A stretch of DNA of 64,000 nt from Streptomyces sp. NBC_00670 (lineage in GTDB: Bacteria > Actinomycetota > Actinomycetes > Streptomycetales > Streptomycetaceae). The DNA lies in the NCBI RefSeq assembly GCF_036226765.1, contig NZ_CP109017.1, forward strand, positions 6,511,001 through 6,575,000, read 5' to 3'. The first letter of the stretch is position 1. Every line of letters starts with the position of its first letter. Below are positions 51,696-62,125 of the stretch, piece after piece. The position numbers were made by a program, and so were the translations under genes. The notes beneath the pieces are model-generated. The model was not told the DNA's origin. It saw only the letters and a program-made list of their open reading frames with translations, and searched no databases.

Positions 51696-52589
51696 TCACC
51701 TCTCCAACAACATCCGCTGCAACTCCCGAGCGGCCCGCGGCGGAGCCACATCACTCCGGTGCGCCAGCGCGATGGTCCGGTACAGCCCCGGCGAAGCCAG
51801 GGGTGTCACCCGAAGCCCACGCCCCGACCGCGCGGCAACCATCCGCGGCACCACAGCCACCCCCAACCCCGCCCGCACAAACCCCAGCACCGCATCCATC
51901 TCACCCCCCTCCACCGCGAAGTCCGGCTCGAACCCCTCCGCCCGGCACGCCGCCACCGTCAGCTCCCGCAGGTCGTACCCGTGCCGGAACATCACCAGCC
52001 GCTCACCCGCCAGCTCCGCCACCCGCACCGCCCGCCCCCGCCCCTGCCCCCCGCCCGGCCGGGGCGCATCCGGCGAGGAGACGACCACCAGGTCCTCCCG
52101 CAACAGCTCCACCGTCGTCAACGCCGGGGACGGCGACGGCAACGGCAGCACCACCAGCGCCAGATCCAGCGCCCCACGCGCCAGCTCCCGTACGAGATCG
52201 TGCGAGCCCCCCTCCTCGATCAGCAGCCGGATCCCCGGATAGCGGTCGTGGAAGGCGCGCAGTACGTCCGGCAGCAACCCCGTGCACACACTCGGCGTCG
52301 CCCCGAGCCGCACCCGCCCGGCCCGCAGCTGCACCAGCTCCTGCACCTCGTGCCGCGCGGTCTCCGCGTCGGCGAGGATGCGCCGGGCCAGCGGCAGCAG
52401 CGCCTCGCCGGCGTCGGTGAGCGTGATGTTGCCCCGCGCCCGGAGGAAAAGATCCGCGCCCAGCTCCCGCTCCAGCGACTTGATCTGCTGCGACAGCGAG
52501 GGCTGGGCCACGTGCACGAGATCGGCGGCCCGGGTGAAGTGCCGGGTCTCGGCGACGGCCACGAAGTACTGGAGCTGCTGGAACTGCAC
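51696..52589 (-). CDS. LysR-family transcription regulator
   Basis: 297 residues from a GTG at 52589. N-terminal HTH (QYFVAVAETRHFTRAADLVH, AQPSLSQQIKSLERELGADL), then a periplasmic-binding-protein-like effector domain (about 90-290). It is divergently transcribed from sdhC, and an ATAGG-N5-CCTAT palindrome lies in the 94-bp gap, so it probably regulates itself and sdhCAB. No effector can be inferred. An upstream in-frame extension is not supported by homology. Confidence 0.93.
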   Translation of the reverse strand: MQFQQLQYFVAVAETRHFTRAADLVHVAQPSLSQQIKSLERELGADLFLRARGNITLTDAGEALLPLARRILADAETARHEVQELVQLRAGRVRLGATPSVCTGLLPDVLRAFHDRYPGIRLLIEEGGSHDLVRELARGALDLALVVLPLPSPSPALTTVELLREDLVVVSSPDAPRPGGGQGRGRAVRVAELAGERLVMFRHGYDLRELTVAACRAEGFEPDFAVEGGEMDAVLGFVRAGLGVAVVPRMVAARSGRGLRVTPLASPGLYRTIALAHRSDVAPPRAARELQRMLLER

Positions 52590-52609
52590 CCCGCCAGCAT
52601 ACGACCGGA

Positions 52610-52624
52610 ATAGGCGCCGCCTAT
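52610..52624. promoter_or_regulatory. LysR-type operator between the regulator and sdhC
   Basis: ATAGG-cgccg-CCTAT, a perfect 15-bp inverted repeat with the T-N11-A pattern of LysR-type sites, 21 bp upstream of the regulator start and 60 bp upstream of sdhC. Confidence 0.65.
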
Positions 52625-52683
52625 CGAATCCAGCCGTTCCATGTCTTGGACCGATGGGGCCCTTCGGCCCTAGCGTCATGTTC

Positions 52684-53391
52684 ATGGCTCTGGCAACGCG
52701 GACGGACCGACGACCGTCCATGACGCGCACGGTGTGGGACAGCTCCGTCGGCAAGAAGACGGTCATGGCCGTCAGCGGGCTGATCATGCTGCTGTACCTG
52801 GTCGTCCACATGATCGGAAATCTGAAGATCTACTTCGGGGCGGCCGAGTTCAACCACTACGCCCACTGGCTGCGCACCGTCGGCGAGCCGTTCATGCACT
52901 ACGAGTGGACGCTGTGGGTCATCCGCGTCGTCCTCGTCGTCGCCATCGTCGCGCACGCCGTCTCCGCGTACCAGCTCAGCCGCCGCGACCTGAAGGCGCG
53001 GCCCAGCAAGTACGTGCACAAGAAGGCCCGTTCGAGCTACGCCACCCGCACCATGAGGTGGGGCGGGATCATCCTCGGCCTGTTCATCGTCTGGCACCTC
53101 CTGGACCTGACCACCGGCACCGTGCACTCCGGCGGCTTCCAGGAGGGACACCCGTACCAGAACGTGGTGGACACCTTCTCCACCTGGTACGGCAACGTCA
53201 TCTACATCGTCGCGATGCTCGCGCTCGGCCTGCACATCCGGCACGGCTTCTGGAGCGCCGCACAGACCCTGGGCGCCGGCAGCCGCACCCGCGACCGCGC
53301 CCTCAAGACCGTCGCCAACGTCCTCGCGCTGCTGCTCACGGCCGGCTTCCTCGCCGTCCCCGTGGGCGTCATGACCGGAGTGGTGAGCTGA
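52684..53391 (+). CDS. sdhC: succinate dehydrogenase cytochrome b subunit
   Basis: 235 residues. Five hydrophobic helices with His residues near the membrane faces (about LVVHMIGNLKIYF, GEPFMHYEW, AIVAHAVSAYQL, FIVWHLLDLTT and GLHIRHGFW), the b558-type di-heme pattern of B-type succinate:menaquinone oxidoreductases. It anchors SdhA/SdhB and passes electrons to quinone. ATG at 52684 (an ATG 6 bp earlier is in frame) without an obvious ribosome site. Only 2 bp separate it from sdhA. Streptomyces have another sdh operon elsewhere, from general knowledge. Confidence 0.95.
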   Translation: MALATRTDRRPSMTRTVWDSSVGKKTVMAVSGLIMLLYLVVHMIGNLKIYFGAAEFNHYAHWLRTVGEPFMHYEWTLWVIRVVLVVAIVAHAVSAYQLSRRDLKARPSKYVHKKARSSYATRTMRWGGIILGLFIVWHLLDLTTGTVHSGGFQEGHPYQNVVDTFSTWYGNVIYIVAMLALGLHIRHGFWSAAQTLGAGSRTRDRALKTVANVLALLLTAGFLAVPVGVMTGVVS

Positions 53392-53393
53392 CC

Positions 53394-55375
<1,982 letters not shown>

Positions 55376-55379
<4 letters not shown>

Positions 55380-56125
55380 GGCTCACCCTGCGCGTCTGGC
55401 GGCAGAAGAACGCCGACGCCGACGGCGCCATGTCCACGTACGAGGTGGACGGCATCTCCTCCGACATGTCCTTCCTGGAGATGCTCGACACCCTCAACGA
55501 GGAACTCATCCTCAAGGGCGAGGACCCCGTCGCCTTCGACCACGACTGCCGCGAGGGCATCTGCGGCGCCTGCTCGCTCGTCATCAACGGCGACGCACAC
55601 GGTCCCGAGCGCACCACCACCTGCCAGCTCCACATGCGGGCGTTCCGGGACGGCGACACCATCGACATCGAGCCGTGGCGGGCCGCCGCGTTCCCGGTCG
55701 TGAAGGACCTCGTCGTCGACCGGTCCGCCTTCGACCGGATCATCCAGGCCGGCGGCTACGTCACCGCGCCCACCGGAGCCGCCCCCGAGGCCCATGCCAC
55801 GCCGGTGCCCAAGGCCGACGCCGACTTCGCCTTCGAGCACGCCGAGTGCATCGGCTGCGGCGCGTGCGTGGCCGCCTGCCCCAACGGCGCGGCCATGCTG
55901 TTCACCTCCGCGAAGATCAACCACCTGAACGTGCTGCCGCAGGGCGCCCCCGAGCGGGAGACCCGGGTGCTGGACATGGTGGCGCGGATGGACGACGAGG
56001 GCTTCGGCGGCTGCACCCTGGCCGGCGAGTGCGCGACCGCGTGCCCCAAGGGCATCCCGCTGATGTCGATCACCAGCATGAACAAGGAGTGGCTGCGGGC
56101 GACCCGCAAGGCCGCGAAGCGGTAG
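55376..56125 (+). CDS. sdhB: succinate dehydrogenase iron-sulfur subunit
   Basis: 249 residues. [2Fe-2S] ligands in CREGICGAC and a later Cys (TTTCQLH); [4Fe-4S] ligands in CIGCGACVAACP; [3Fe-4S] site in CTLAGECATACPKGIP. Passes electrons from SdhA to the cytochrome b subunit. ATGA overlap with sdhA, followed 70 bp later by a hairpin. The subunit set C-A-B, with no separate SdhD, is the usual one-anchor B-type arrangement. Confidence 0.96.
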
Positions 56126-56192
56126 CGGCGGGAGCGCACCGAGAGGACGTTCGCCGAGTGGCGGACGGGCGGGGCCGGGAGTGGTGCTCCCC

Positions 56193-56215
56193 GGCCCCGC
56201 CTCGTATGCGGGGCC
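56193..56215 (+). terminator. terminator-like hairpin after sdhB
   Basis: An 8-bp perfect stem (ggccccgc / gcggggcc) with a 7-base loop. The rest of 56126-56399 shows no gene. Confidence 0.7.
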
Positions 56216-56399
56216 CTGCCTCGTACGTCCGGGAGCCTTTTCGTACTGCGGGGCGCGTGGCGTTCAACAAGCCCACACCCGCGCTCCCGGCTCAGGTCAC
56301 GTGGACGCCAACCGGCGTCGGGACAACAGGAGCGGCGGACCGCGGCCACGCGGCCCCGCCCACGTCCCCGCCGACCCGGCCCGCGACCAGGAGACAGCC

Positions 56400-57212
56400 A
56401 TGACCGGCGTCACCACGCTTCCCCGCTCCCCGCACCCCGCCACCCCCCTCCGCTACCTCGTCACCCTCGCCCGGGACGAGGCCGACGTCCGCGCCGCCCA
56501 GCGGCTGCGGTACGACGTCTTCGCCGGCGAGACGGGCGCCCTGCTCAGCACCCCGCAGCCCGGGCACGACATCGACCCCTTCGACGCGTACTGCGACCAC
56601 CTCCTCGTCCGCGAGACCACCACCGGCGAGGTCGTCGGCACCTACCGGCTGCTGCCGCCGGAGCGCGCGGCGGTGGCCGGACGGCTGTACGGCGAGGGCG
56701 AGTTCGACCTCGCCCCGCTCGACGCGATCCGCCCCGGGCTGGTCGAGGTGGGCCGCTCCTGCGTCCACCCGGACCACCGCGACGGCGCGGTCATCGGCCT
56801 CATCTGGGCGGGCATCGCCCGCTACATGACCGACCGCGGCCACGAGTGGCTGGCCGGCTGCTGCTCGCTCCCCCTCGCCGACGGCGGCACCCTCGCGTCG
56901 GCGACGTGGAACCGGGTCCGGACCAGGAACCTGGCACCGGAGGAGTACCGGGTGCGGCCGCTGCTGCCGTGGGTACCGAAGGCGGGCTCGGCGGCCGGTG
57001 AGGTCGGGACGACGGAGGCCGGGGGGCGGCGGGAGCTGCCCGCGTTGCTGCGGGGCTATCTGCGGCTCGGGGCCTGGGTGTGCGGGGAGCCCGCACACGA
57101 TCCCGACTTCGGGGTCGCCGATCTGTACGTGCTGCTGTCCATGCGCCGGGTCGACCCGCGCTATCTGCGGCACTTCCTCTCCCTCCTCCCCGCCTCCGCA
57201 CCGGCCGCCTGA
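56400..57212 (+). CDS. olsB: ornithine-lipid N-acyltransferase (OlsB-type GNAT)
   Basis: 270 residues from the ATG at 56400 with GGAG 8 bases upstream. GNAT domain (about 15-200) of the OlsB/PF13444 group: RAAQRLRYDVFAGETGA, FDAYCDHLLVRETTTGEVVG, TYRLLPP and VEVGRSCVHPDHRDGAV. The enzyme puts a 3-hydroxyacyl chain from acyl-ACP on the alpha-amino group of ornithine, forming lyso-ornithine lipid. The start codon of the next gene overlaps its stop. With the acyltransferase downstream it forms the complete two-step pathway; from memory, S. coelicolor olsB/olsA lie next to sdh in the same order. Confidence 0.9.
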   Translation: MTGVTTLPRSPHPATPLRYLVTLARDEADVRAAQRLRYDVFAGETGALLSTPQPGHDIDPFDAYCDHLLVRETTTGEVVGTYRLLPPERAAVAGRLYGEGEFDLAPLDAIRPGLVEVGRSCVHPDHRDGAVIGLIWAGIARYMTDRGHEWLAGCCSLPLADGGTLASATWNRVRTRNLAPEEYRVRPLLPWVPKAGSAAGEVGTTEAGGRRELPALLRGYLRLGAWVCGEPAHDPDFGVADLYVLLSMRRVDPRYLRHFLSLLPASAPAA

Positions 57213-57994
57213 TGTCCGGCGGCTGGCTGCCCGTGGCCCCCTGCACCCCCGGGGCGTGCGTAGGGCGGGCGGCGCCGGACGCGACCGTCCCGCTGCCGCG
57301 GGCCGTGCTGCGGCTCGCGGCGGTGGTGGCCGTGGTCGCGGCCGGTGTCGTCCTGCTTCCGCTCGGGCGGTGGGTGCCGGCGGCGGTCGTACGGGGCTGG
57401 TGCCGGGCCGTCGTACGGGCGGCCGGGGTGCGGGTCCGCGTCACCGGCGGGCCCGTGCCCGACGGGGGTGTACTGGTCGTCGCCCACCACACGTCCTGGC
57501 TCGACGTGCCGCTGCTCGCCGCGCTCCGCCCGGCGCGGATGCTCGCCAAGGCGGAGATACGGCGGTGGCCGGTGGCGGGTGCGCTCGCGGCGCGCGGGGG
57601 GACGCTGTTCCTCGAACGGGACCGGCTGCGGGCGCTGCCCGGGGCGGTCGCGGCGGTCGCGGGGGCGCTGCGGGAGGGGGCGGCGGTGGTCGCCTTCCCG
57701 GAGGGGAGCACATGGTGCGGGCGGGAGCGGGGGGTGTTCCGGCGGGCGGTGTTCCAGGCGGCGCTGGACGCGGGGGTGCCGGTGCAGCCGGTGCGGATTC
57801 GGTACGGGCCGGTGGGGGGCGGGGTGGCGTCGGCGGCGGCGTTCGTCGGGGACGACACGTTGGTGGCTTCGGTGTGGCGGGTGGTGGGGGTGCGGGGGTT
57901 GGTGGCCGAGGTGGGGGTGCGGGGGCTGGTGACGGGGGGTTCGGATTCCGACCGGGGATCGCTGGCGGGGGCGGCACAGCGTGCGCTGGGCTGA
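57212..57994 (+). CDS. olsA: lyso-ornithine lipid O-acyltransferase (PlsC family)
   Basis: 260 residues, start overlapping the olsB stop (TGATG). N-terminal TM (about 32-55, LRLAAVVAVVAAGVVLLPL), PlsC acyltransferase domain with the HX4D motif in HHTSWLD, FLERDR and FPEGST, and a membrane-associated C-terminal half. It adds the second acyl chain to lyso-ornithine lipid, a phosphate-free membrane lipid made under phosphate limitation in many bacteria. A dispersed repeat starts a few bases after its stop. Confidence 0.9.
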   Translation: MSGGWLPVAPCTPGACVGRAAPDATVPLPRAVLRLAAVVAVVAAGVVLLPLGRWVPAAVVRGWCRAVVRAAGVRVRVTGGPVPDGGVLVVAHHTSWLDVPLLAALRPARMLAKAEIRRWPVAGALAARGGTLFLERDRLRALPGAVAAVAGALREGAAVVAFPEGSTWCGRERGVFRRAVFQAALDAGVPVQPVRIRYGPVGGGVASAAAFVGDDTLVASVWRVVGVRGLVAEVGVRGLVTGGSDSDRGSLAGAAQRALG

Positions 57995-57997
57995 CGG

Positions 57998-58190
57998 CGA
58001 GTTTCCTCGCCCCCGCCGCCCCTACCCTTCCCGTCCCTTCAAGGGGCTCCGCCCCTTGGACCCCCGCACGGGGCTTCGCCCCGTTTCGCGCAGTTCCCCG
58101 CGCCCCTAAAAGGGGCGCGGGGAACTGCGCAATCTTTTAGCGGGGTCCGGGGGCGCAGCCCCCGGGGACGGGACGGGTAGGGGCGGCGGG
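57998..58190. repeat. dispersed Streptomyces intergenic repeat, copy 7 (extends into a coding sequence)
   Basis: Begins with tcctcgcccccgccgcccct and contains ggggctccgccccttgg, acggggcttcgccccgt, the inverted pair cgcagttccccgcgcccct / aggggcgcggggaactgcgc, and ggacgggtaggggcggcggg. The last third overlaps the 3' end of the luciferase-like gene on the opposite strand. Confidence 0.83.
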
Positions 58191-59195
58191 GGCGGACAAA
58201 CCCACCGCTCGCGCCAGCCGGGCGTAGGAGTCCGTCAGCGCCGCACGCCCGTGCGTGCTCGTCGTCACCAGGACCTCGTCCGCGCCCGTCTCCTTCACCA
58301 CCCCCGCCAGCTCCTCCACGACCTCCTCCGCCGTCCCGGCGACATGCCCCCGCAACCCCGCCTCGTACAGCTCCCGCTCCTTCCCCGTCATGACCCGCCC
58401 CTCCACCGCCTCCACCGTCGGCAACGGAGGAAACGTCCCCCGCGTCCGGGCGTACGCCATCGCCCACGCCTCCGGAAGCAGCAGCCGCCGCGCCTCGGCG
58501 GCCGTGGCCGCCACCGCCACCGTCCCCGAGATCACCACGTACGGCCGCTCGGCCCACCCCGAGGGCCGGAACAGCGCCCGGTACCGCTCGACACCGCGCA
58601 GCATCCGCTGCCGGTCCCGCAGATCGCCGACGACCATCGGCAGCCCCGCCCGCGCCGCGATCTCCGCCCCCTCGCCCATGGCGAGGACGAACGGGGGCAC
58701 CGCCAGCCCCTCCGAGGGACGCGCGTGCACCCCCGTGGGGGAGGTGCCGCGGAACCAGCCGAGCAGCTCCGCCAGCTGCTCCGCGAAGTCGTCGGCGTCC
58801 CCCCTGCCCACGCCCAGCGCCCGCCGCACCCCGTCCGTGAAGCCGACCGACCGGCCGAGACCCATGTCGATCCGCCCGGGGAACAGCGACTCCAGCACCC
58901 CGCACTGCTCGGCCACCACCAGCGGCCGGTGGTTGGGCAGCATCACCCCTCCCGTGCCGACCCGGATCGTCGCCGTCGCCGCGGCGACGGCCGCCGCCAG
59001 CACGGTCGGCGCGGAGCCCGCGACCCCGGGCACGCCGTGGTGCTCGGCGACCCAGAAGCGGTGGAAACCGAGCCGCTCCGCCTCGCGCGCCAGCTCCACC
59101 GTGTCCCGCAGCGCCTCACCCGCGTCGTGCCCCTCCCGGATCCGCGACCGGTCGAGCACGGAGAACCTGATACCTGCCAAAACCGAGCTGCTCAC
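58137..59195 (-). CDS. LLM-class flavin-dependent oxidoreductase
   Basis: 352 residues. TIM-barrel luciferase-like fold: N-terminal FSVLDRSRIREGHD, RFWVAEHHGVPGVAGSAPTV, RIRVGTGGVMLPNHRPLVVAE-type flavin site (here TIRVGTGGVMLPNHRPLVVA), and a GLGRSVGFTDG loop, which suggests the MsnO8/YvbT subgroup. Catalyses a flavin monooxygenase reaction with FMNH2 from a separate reductase; substrate unknown. The last 17 residues (PAAPTRPVPGGCAPGPR) are encoded by the dispersed repeat and so are not ancestral. The GTG at 59195 was used as the start. Confidence 0.9.
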   Translation of the reverse strand: MSSSVLAGIRFSVLDRSRIREGHDAGEALRDTVELAREAERLGFHRFWVAEHHGVPGVAGSAPTVLAAAVAAATATIRVGTGGVMLPNHRPLVVAEQCGVLESLFPGRIDMGLGRSVGFTDGVRRALGVGRGDADDFAEQLAELLGWFRGTSPTGVHARPSEGLAVPPFVLAMGEGAEIAARAGLPMVVGDLRDRQRMLRGVERYRALFRPSGWAERPYVVISGTVAVAATAAEARRLLLPEAWAMAYARTRGTFPPLPTVEAVEGRVMTGKERELYEAGLRGHVAGTAEEVVEELAGVVKETGADEVLVTTSTHGRAALTDSYARLARAVGLSAPAAPTRPVPGGCAPGPR

Positions 59196-59381
59196 ACAGG
59201 GTTCAACACGACAGCGGCCCCCTGATTCCCGGCCCGCGCCCCCGTCCCCGCCCCCGCATCCGCACCCGCATCCCGCGCCGCGGAAAAATGCGGTGCCCCT
59301 GCCCCGCCCCGCTCCCTACACTCCAGGCACACCACATCGCACCGCACTCGGCGGTGCGTCGACGAACGAGGGGAGCCGGCC

Positions 59382-59498
59382 GTGCGTGACCGCACCGCTG
59401 TTCTCGCTCCCCGGGCGCGGTACGAGGTGATCCTCGTGTCCCCGCCGCTCCGGTGCCCGCCGCGCGGCCGGCTCCGGACACCCGTGACGCACGTCTGA
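59382..59498 (+). CDS. possible 38-residue leader peptide upstream of the EF-G paralogue
   Basis: GTG at 59382 with GAGGGGAG about 7 bases upstream; the frame codes for a basic 38-residue peptide (RDRTAVLAPRARYEVILVSP in its first half) and stops 146 bp before the EF-G gene. Short, Arg/Pro-rich upstream ORFs are used as translation-attenuation leaders in ribosome-protection and antibiotic-responsive genes. This is weak evidence; it could be chance. Confidence 0.35.
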   Translation: MRDRTAVLAPRARYEVILVSPPLRCPPRGRLRTPVTHV

Positions 59499-59550
59499 AC
59501 ACGCCCGCACCCCGCACCCGCACACCCGGCCCCGTGCACCCGGCCGGTGT

Positions 59551-59588
59551 CGTGCCGTGCCCCGCCGTGCCGTGCCCCGCCGTGCCGT
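59551..59588. repeat. 15-bp tandem repeat, about 2.5 copies, in the EF-G leader
   Basis: cgtgccgtgccccgc at 59551-59565 and 59566-59580, with a partial third copy. It occupies the spacer between the small ORF and the EF-G start. The rest of the 449-bp gap (59196-59644) shows promoter-like A/T islands near 59325 but no other gene. Confidence 0.75.
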
Positions 59589-59644
59589 CCCGGGAATCGC
59601 GCGCCCTCCGTCAACCGACCGGATCGTTCCCGAAGGGCCAGGCC

Positions 59645-61789
59645 GTGCGAAGCCTCCCGAACCGTCAGACCACCCGCCCGCTCGATCCCCGCGGCCCCCT
59701 CGCCGCCGTCCGCAACCTCGGCATCCTCGCCCACGTCGACGCCGGCAAGACCACGCTGACCGAGCGGATCCTGTACGCCACCGGCACCACGCACAAGCGC
59801 GGCGAGGTGCACGAGGGCACCACCGTCACCGACTTCGACCCGCAGGAGCGCGACCGCGGCATCACCATCTTCGCCGCGGCCGTCAGCTGCGCCTGGGACG
59901 GTCACCGGATCAACCTCATCGACACGCCCGGCCACGTCGACTTCGCCGACGAGGTCACCCGCTCCCTGCGGGTGCTCGACGGAGCCGTCGCGGTGTTCGA
60001 CGCCGTCGCCGGTGTCGAACCGCAGAGCGAGTCGGTGTGGCGTCAGGCCGACCGGTACGGCGTCCCGCGCCTCGCCTTCGTCAACAAGCTCGACCGGGCG
60101 GGCGCCGACCTCGACCGGGCGGTGGCCTCCATCCGGGAGCGGCTGCACCCGGCGCCGCTGGTCGTGCAGTTGCCGATCGGCGCGGAGGACGGCTTCACCG
60201 GCGTCGTCGACCTGGTGCGGATGCGGGCGCTTCGCTGGGCGGACGGCCGGGACGGCGCCGCGACGGGGCCCGTGCCGGAGGAGCTGCGGGCCGAGGCGGA
60301 GCGGCGGCGCCGGCTCCTGGAGGAGACGGTCGCCGGGCTCCACCCGGCCGCGCTGGAGGAGTTCTGCGACCTCTCCCGGCTGAGCGAGGCCACCCTGACC
60401 GCGGCCCTGCGCGACCTGACCCGCGGCGGGGACGGCGTGGTGGTGCTGTGCGGCTCGGCCTACCGCAACCGCGGGATCGAACCGCTGCTCGACGCCGTCA
60501 CCGCCTACCTGCCCTCGCCGGCCGACGTGCCGCCGGTGCGCGGCACGCACGACGGGGCCGAGCGGGAGCGGCCCGCCGACCCCGAAGCGCCGTTCGCCGC
60601 CCTGGTGTTCAAGGTGAGCGCCGGCACCACCGGCCGGCTGACCTTCCTGCGCGTGTACGCGGGAACCATGGAGAAGGGAGGAACCGTGTGGGACGCCACC
60701 ACCGGCCGCACCGAGCGGATCGCGCGCATCCTGCGCGTGCACGCCGACCGGCACGCGCCGCTGGACCGTGCCGTGGCCGGGGACATCGTCGCCGTCACCG
60801 GGCTGAAGTCGGTCCGCCCGGGCACGACCCTCTGCGCGCCCGACGCCCCGCTGCTCCTGGAACCGCCGGGCACCACCGAGCCCGTCGTCTCCGTGGCCGT
60901 GGAGGCCCGCCGGCGCACCGACACCGGCCGGCTGGCCTCCGCCCTGGCCCGGCTGGCGGAGGAGGACCCCTCCCTGGCCCTGCGGAGCGACCCCGAGACC
61001 GGGCAGACCCTGCTGTCCGGCATGGGGGAACTGCATCTGGAGGTCGCCGTGGAGAAGGTCCGCCGCGACCACGGCCTGGAGGTGGCCGTGGGCCGGCCGC
61101 GGGTGGCGTACCGGGAGACCCTCGCCCGGCCGGTGCCGGGGCTGGTGTACCGGCACGTCAAACAGGACGGCGGGGCGGGCCAGTTCGCCCATGTCGTGCT
61201 GGACGTGGCCCCGCTGGCGGAGACCGGTGACGGCCCGGCGGGCTTCGCGTTCGCTTCGACGGCCGTCGGCGGGCGCGTGCCGCAGGAGTACGTGCGCGCG
61301 GTGGAGGCCGGGTGCCGGGACGCCCTCGCCGAGGGCCCGCTCGGCGGTCACCCGGTGGCCGGGGTGCGCGTGACGCTGACGGACGGGGCGACCCACCCGA
61401 AGGACTCCTCGGAGATGGCCTTCCGCACGGCCGGCCGTTTCGCGCTGCGCGAGGCGCTCCGGCGGGCGCGGGACACGGGGGCGATGCTGCTCCTCGAACC
61501 GGTCGCCGAGGTCACGGTCACCGTGCCGGAGGAGGCCGCGGGCGGGGTGCTGGGCGACCTGGCCGCCCGGCGCGGCCGGGTGTCGCGGTCGGCCGTGACC
61601 GCGGGGACGACCGGGGGAGCGGGCACCGCCGTGGTGACCGCCACCGTGCCGCTCGCCGAGCTGTCCGGCTACGCCACGGCGCTGCGCAGCCGTACCCGGG
61701 GGCGCGGCACGTTCACCACCCGGCCGCTCGGGTACGCCCCGGTACCGGCGGCGGTGTCGGCGGCGGCACCGGCACCCGGCACGCGCTGA
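59645..61789 (+). CDS. elongation factor G paralogue (translational GTPase)
   Basis: 714 residues from the GTG at 59645, placed where EF-G homology begins; the longer open frame upstream is Pro/Arg-rich noise. G1 NLGILAHVDAGKTTLTERIL, G2 RDRGITI, G3 DTPGHVDF, G4 NKLDR. Domain IV and V follow, with the EF-G C-terminal TGTTGGAGTAVVTATVPLAE and YATALRSRTRGRGTF. It is a second EF-G-like protein, not the fusA in a ribosomal operon. Possible roles: EF-G2-type, ribosome rescue or protection (Tet(M)-like). Residues that decide this were not resolved. Monocistronic. Confidence 0.93.
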   Translation: MRSLPNRQTTRPLDPRGPLAAVRNLGILAHVDAGKTTLTERILYATGTTHKRGEVHEGTTVTDFDPQERDRGITIFAAAVSCAWDGHRINLIDTPGHVDFADEVTRSLRVLDGAVAVFDAVAGVEPQSESVWRQADRYGVPRLAFVNKLDRAGADLDRAVASIRERLHPAPLVVQLPIGAEDGFTGVVDLVRMRALRWADGRDGAATGPVPEELRAEAERRRRLLEETVAGLHPAALEEFCDLSRLSEATLTAALRDLTRGGDGVVVLCGSAYRNRGIEPLLDAVTAYLPSPADVPPVRGTHDGAERERPADPEAPFAALVFKVSAGTTGRLTFLRVYAGTMEKGGTVWDATTGRTERIARILRVHADRHAPLDRAVAGDIVAVTGLKSVRPGTTLCAPDAPLLLEPPGTTEPVVSVAVEARRRTDTGRLASALARLAEEDPSLALRSDPETGQTLLSGMGELHLEVAVEKVRRDHGLEVAVGRPRVAYRETLARPVPGLVYRHVKQDGGAGQFAHVVLDVAPLAETGDGPAGFAFASTAVGGRVPQEYVRAVEAGCRDALAEGPLGGHPVAGVRVTLTDGATHPKDSSEMAFRTAGRFALREALRRARDTGAMLLLEPVAEVTVTVPEEAAGGVLGDLAARRGRVSRSAVTAGTTGGAGTAVVTATVPLAELSGYATALRSRTRGRGTFTTRPLGYAPVPAAVSAAAPAPGTR

Positions 61790-61924
61790 GGACGTCGCCT
61801 CTCCGATGCTTTTGTCGCTTTGATGTGTAAATGAGGTGATTCACGAAACCCTAGTGACAGCGTTCGACCCGATATGACCGAATGGCGAACGCCGAATCTC
61901 TGTCTCACGCAAGGGGATGGTGGT

Positions 61925-62113
61925 ATGGCTTCCACCGAGTATCTGACCGACGACACGACCGAGGTGCGCGGCACGGAGGTCGAGGCCGCACTGGCACCGG
62001 CCGAGGCCGACGGGTACTACCGGGACAGCCGTGAGTGCGCGGCGCTCGCCCTGTCCGGCGGGTCGACCAGCCTGCTGCTCTCGCCGCCGACGCCGCGGCC
62101 GAAGAAGGGCTGA
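61925..62113 (+). CDS. 62-residue peptide, candidate precursor
   Basis: ATG at 61925 behind aaggggatggtggt. The N-terminal 35 residues are acidic (TEYLTDDTTEVRGTEVEAAL then APAEADGYYRDSRE), the rest is hydrophobic and Ser/Thr/Pro-rich (CAALALSGGSTSLLLSPPTP) and ends RPKKG. That leader/core contrast, one Cys and several Ser/Thr residues is what ribosomal peptide precursors look like. It is followed after 12 bp by an unknown protein gene and then two related large genes, all overlapping. No lanthipeptide, lasso or YcaO enzyme is visible within the window. The call is inference from layout. Confidence 0.65.
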   Translation: MASTEYLTDDTTEVRGTEVEAALAPAEADGYYRDSRECAALALSGGSTSLLLSPPTPRPKKG

Positions 62114-62125
62114 CGGAGGCAGCCG

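Noticed and set aside
59645..61789. Primary elongation factor gene fusA
   Set aside because: No ribosomal-protein neighbours (rpsL, rpsG, tuf), and the gene is monocistronic; it is more likely a paralogue.
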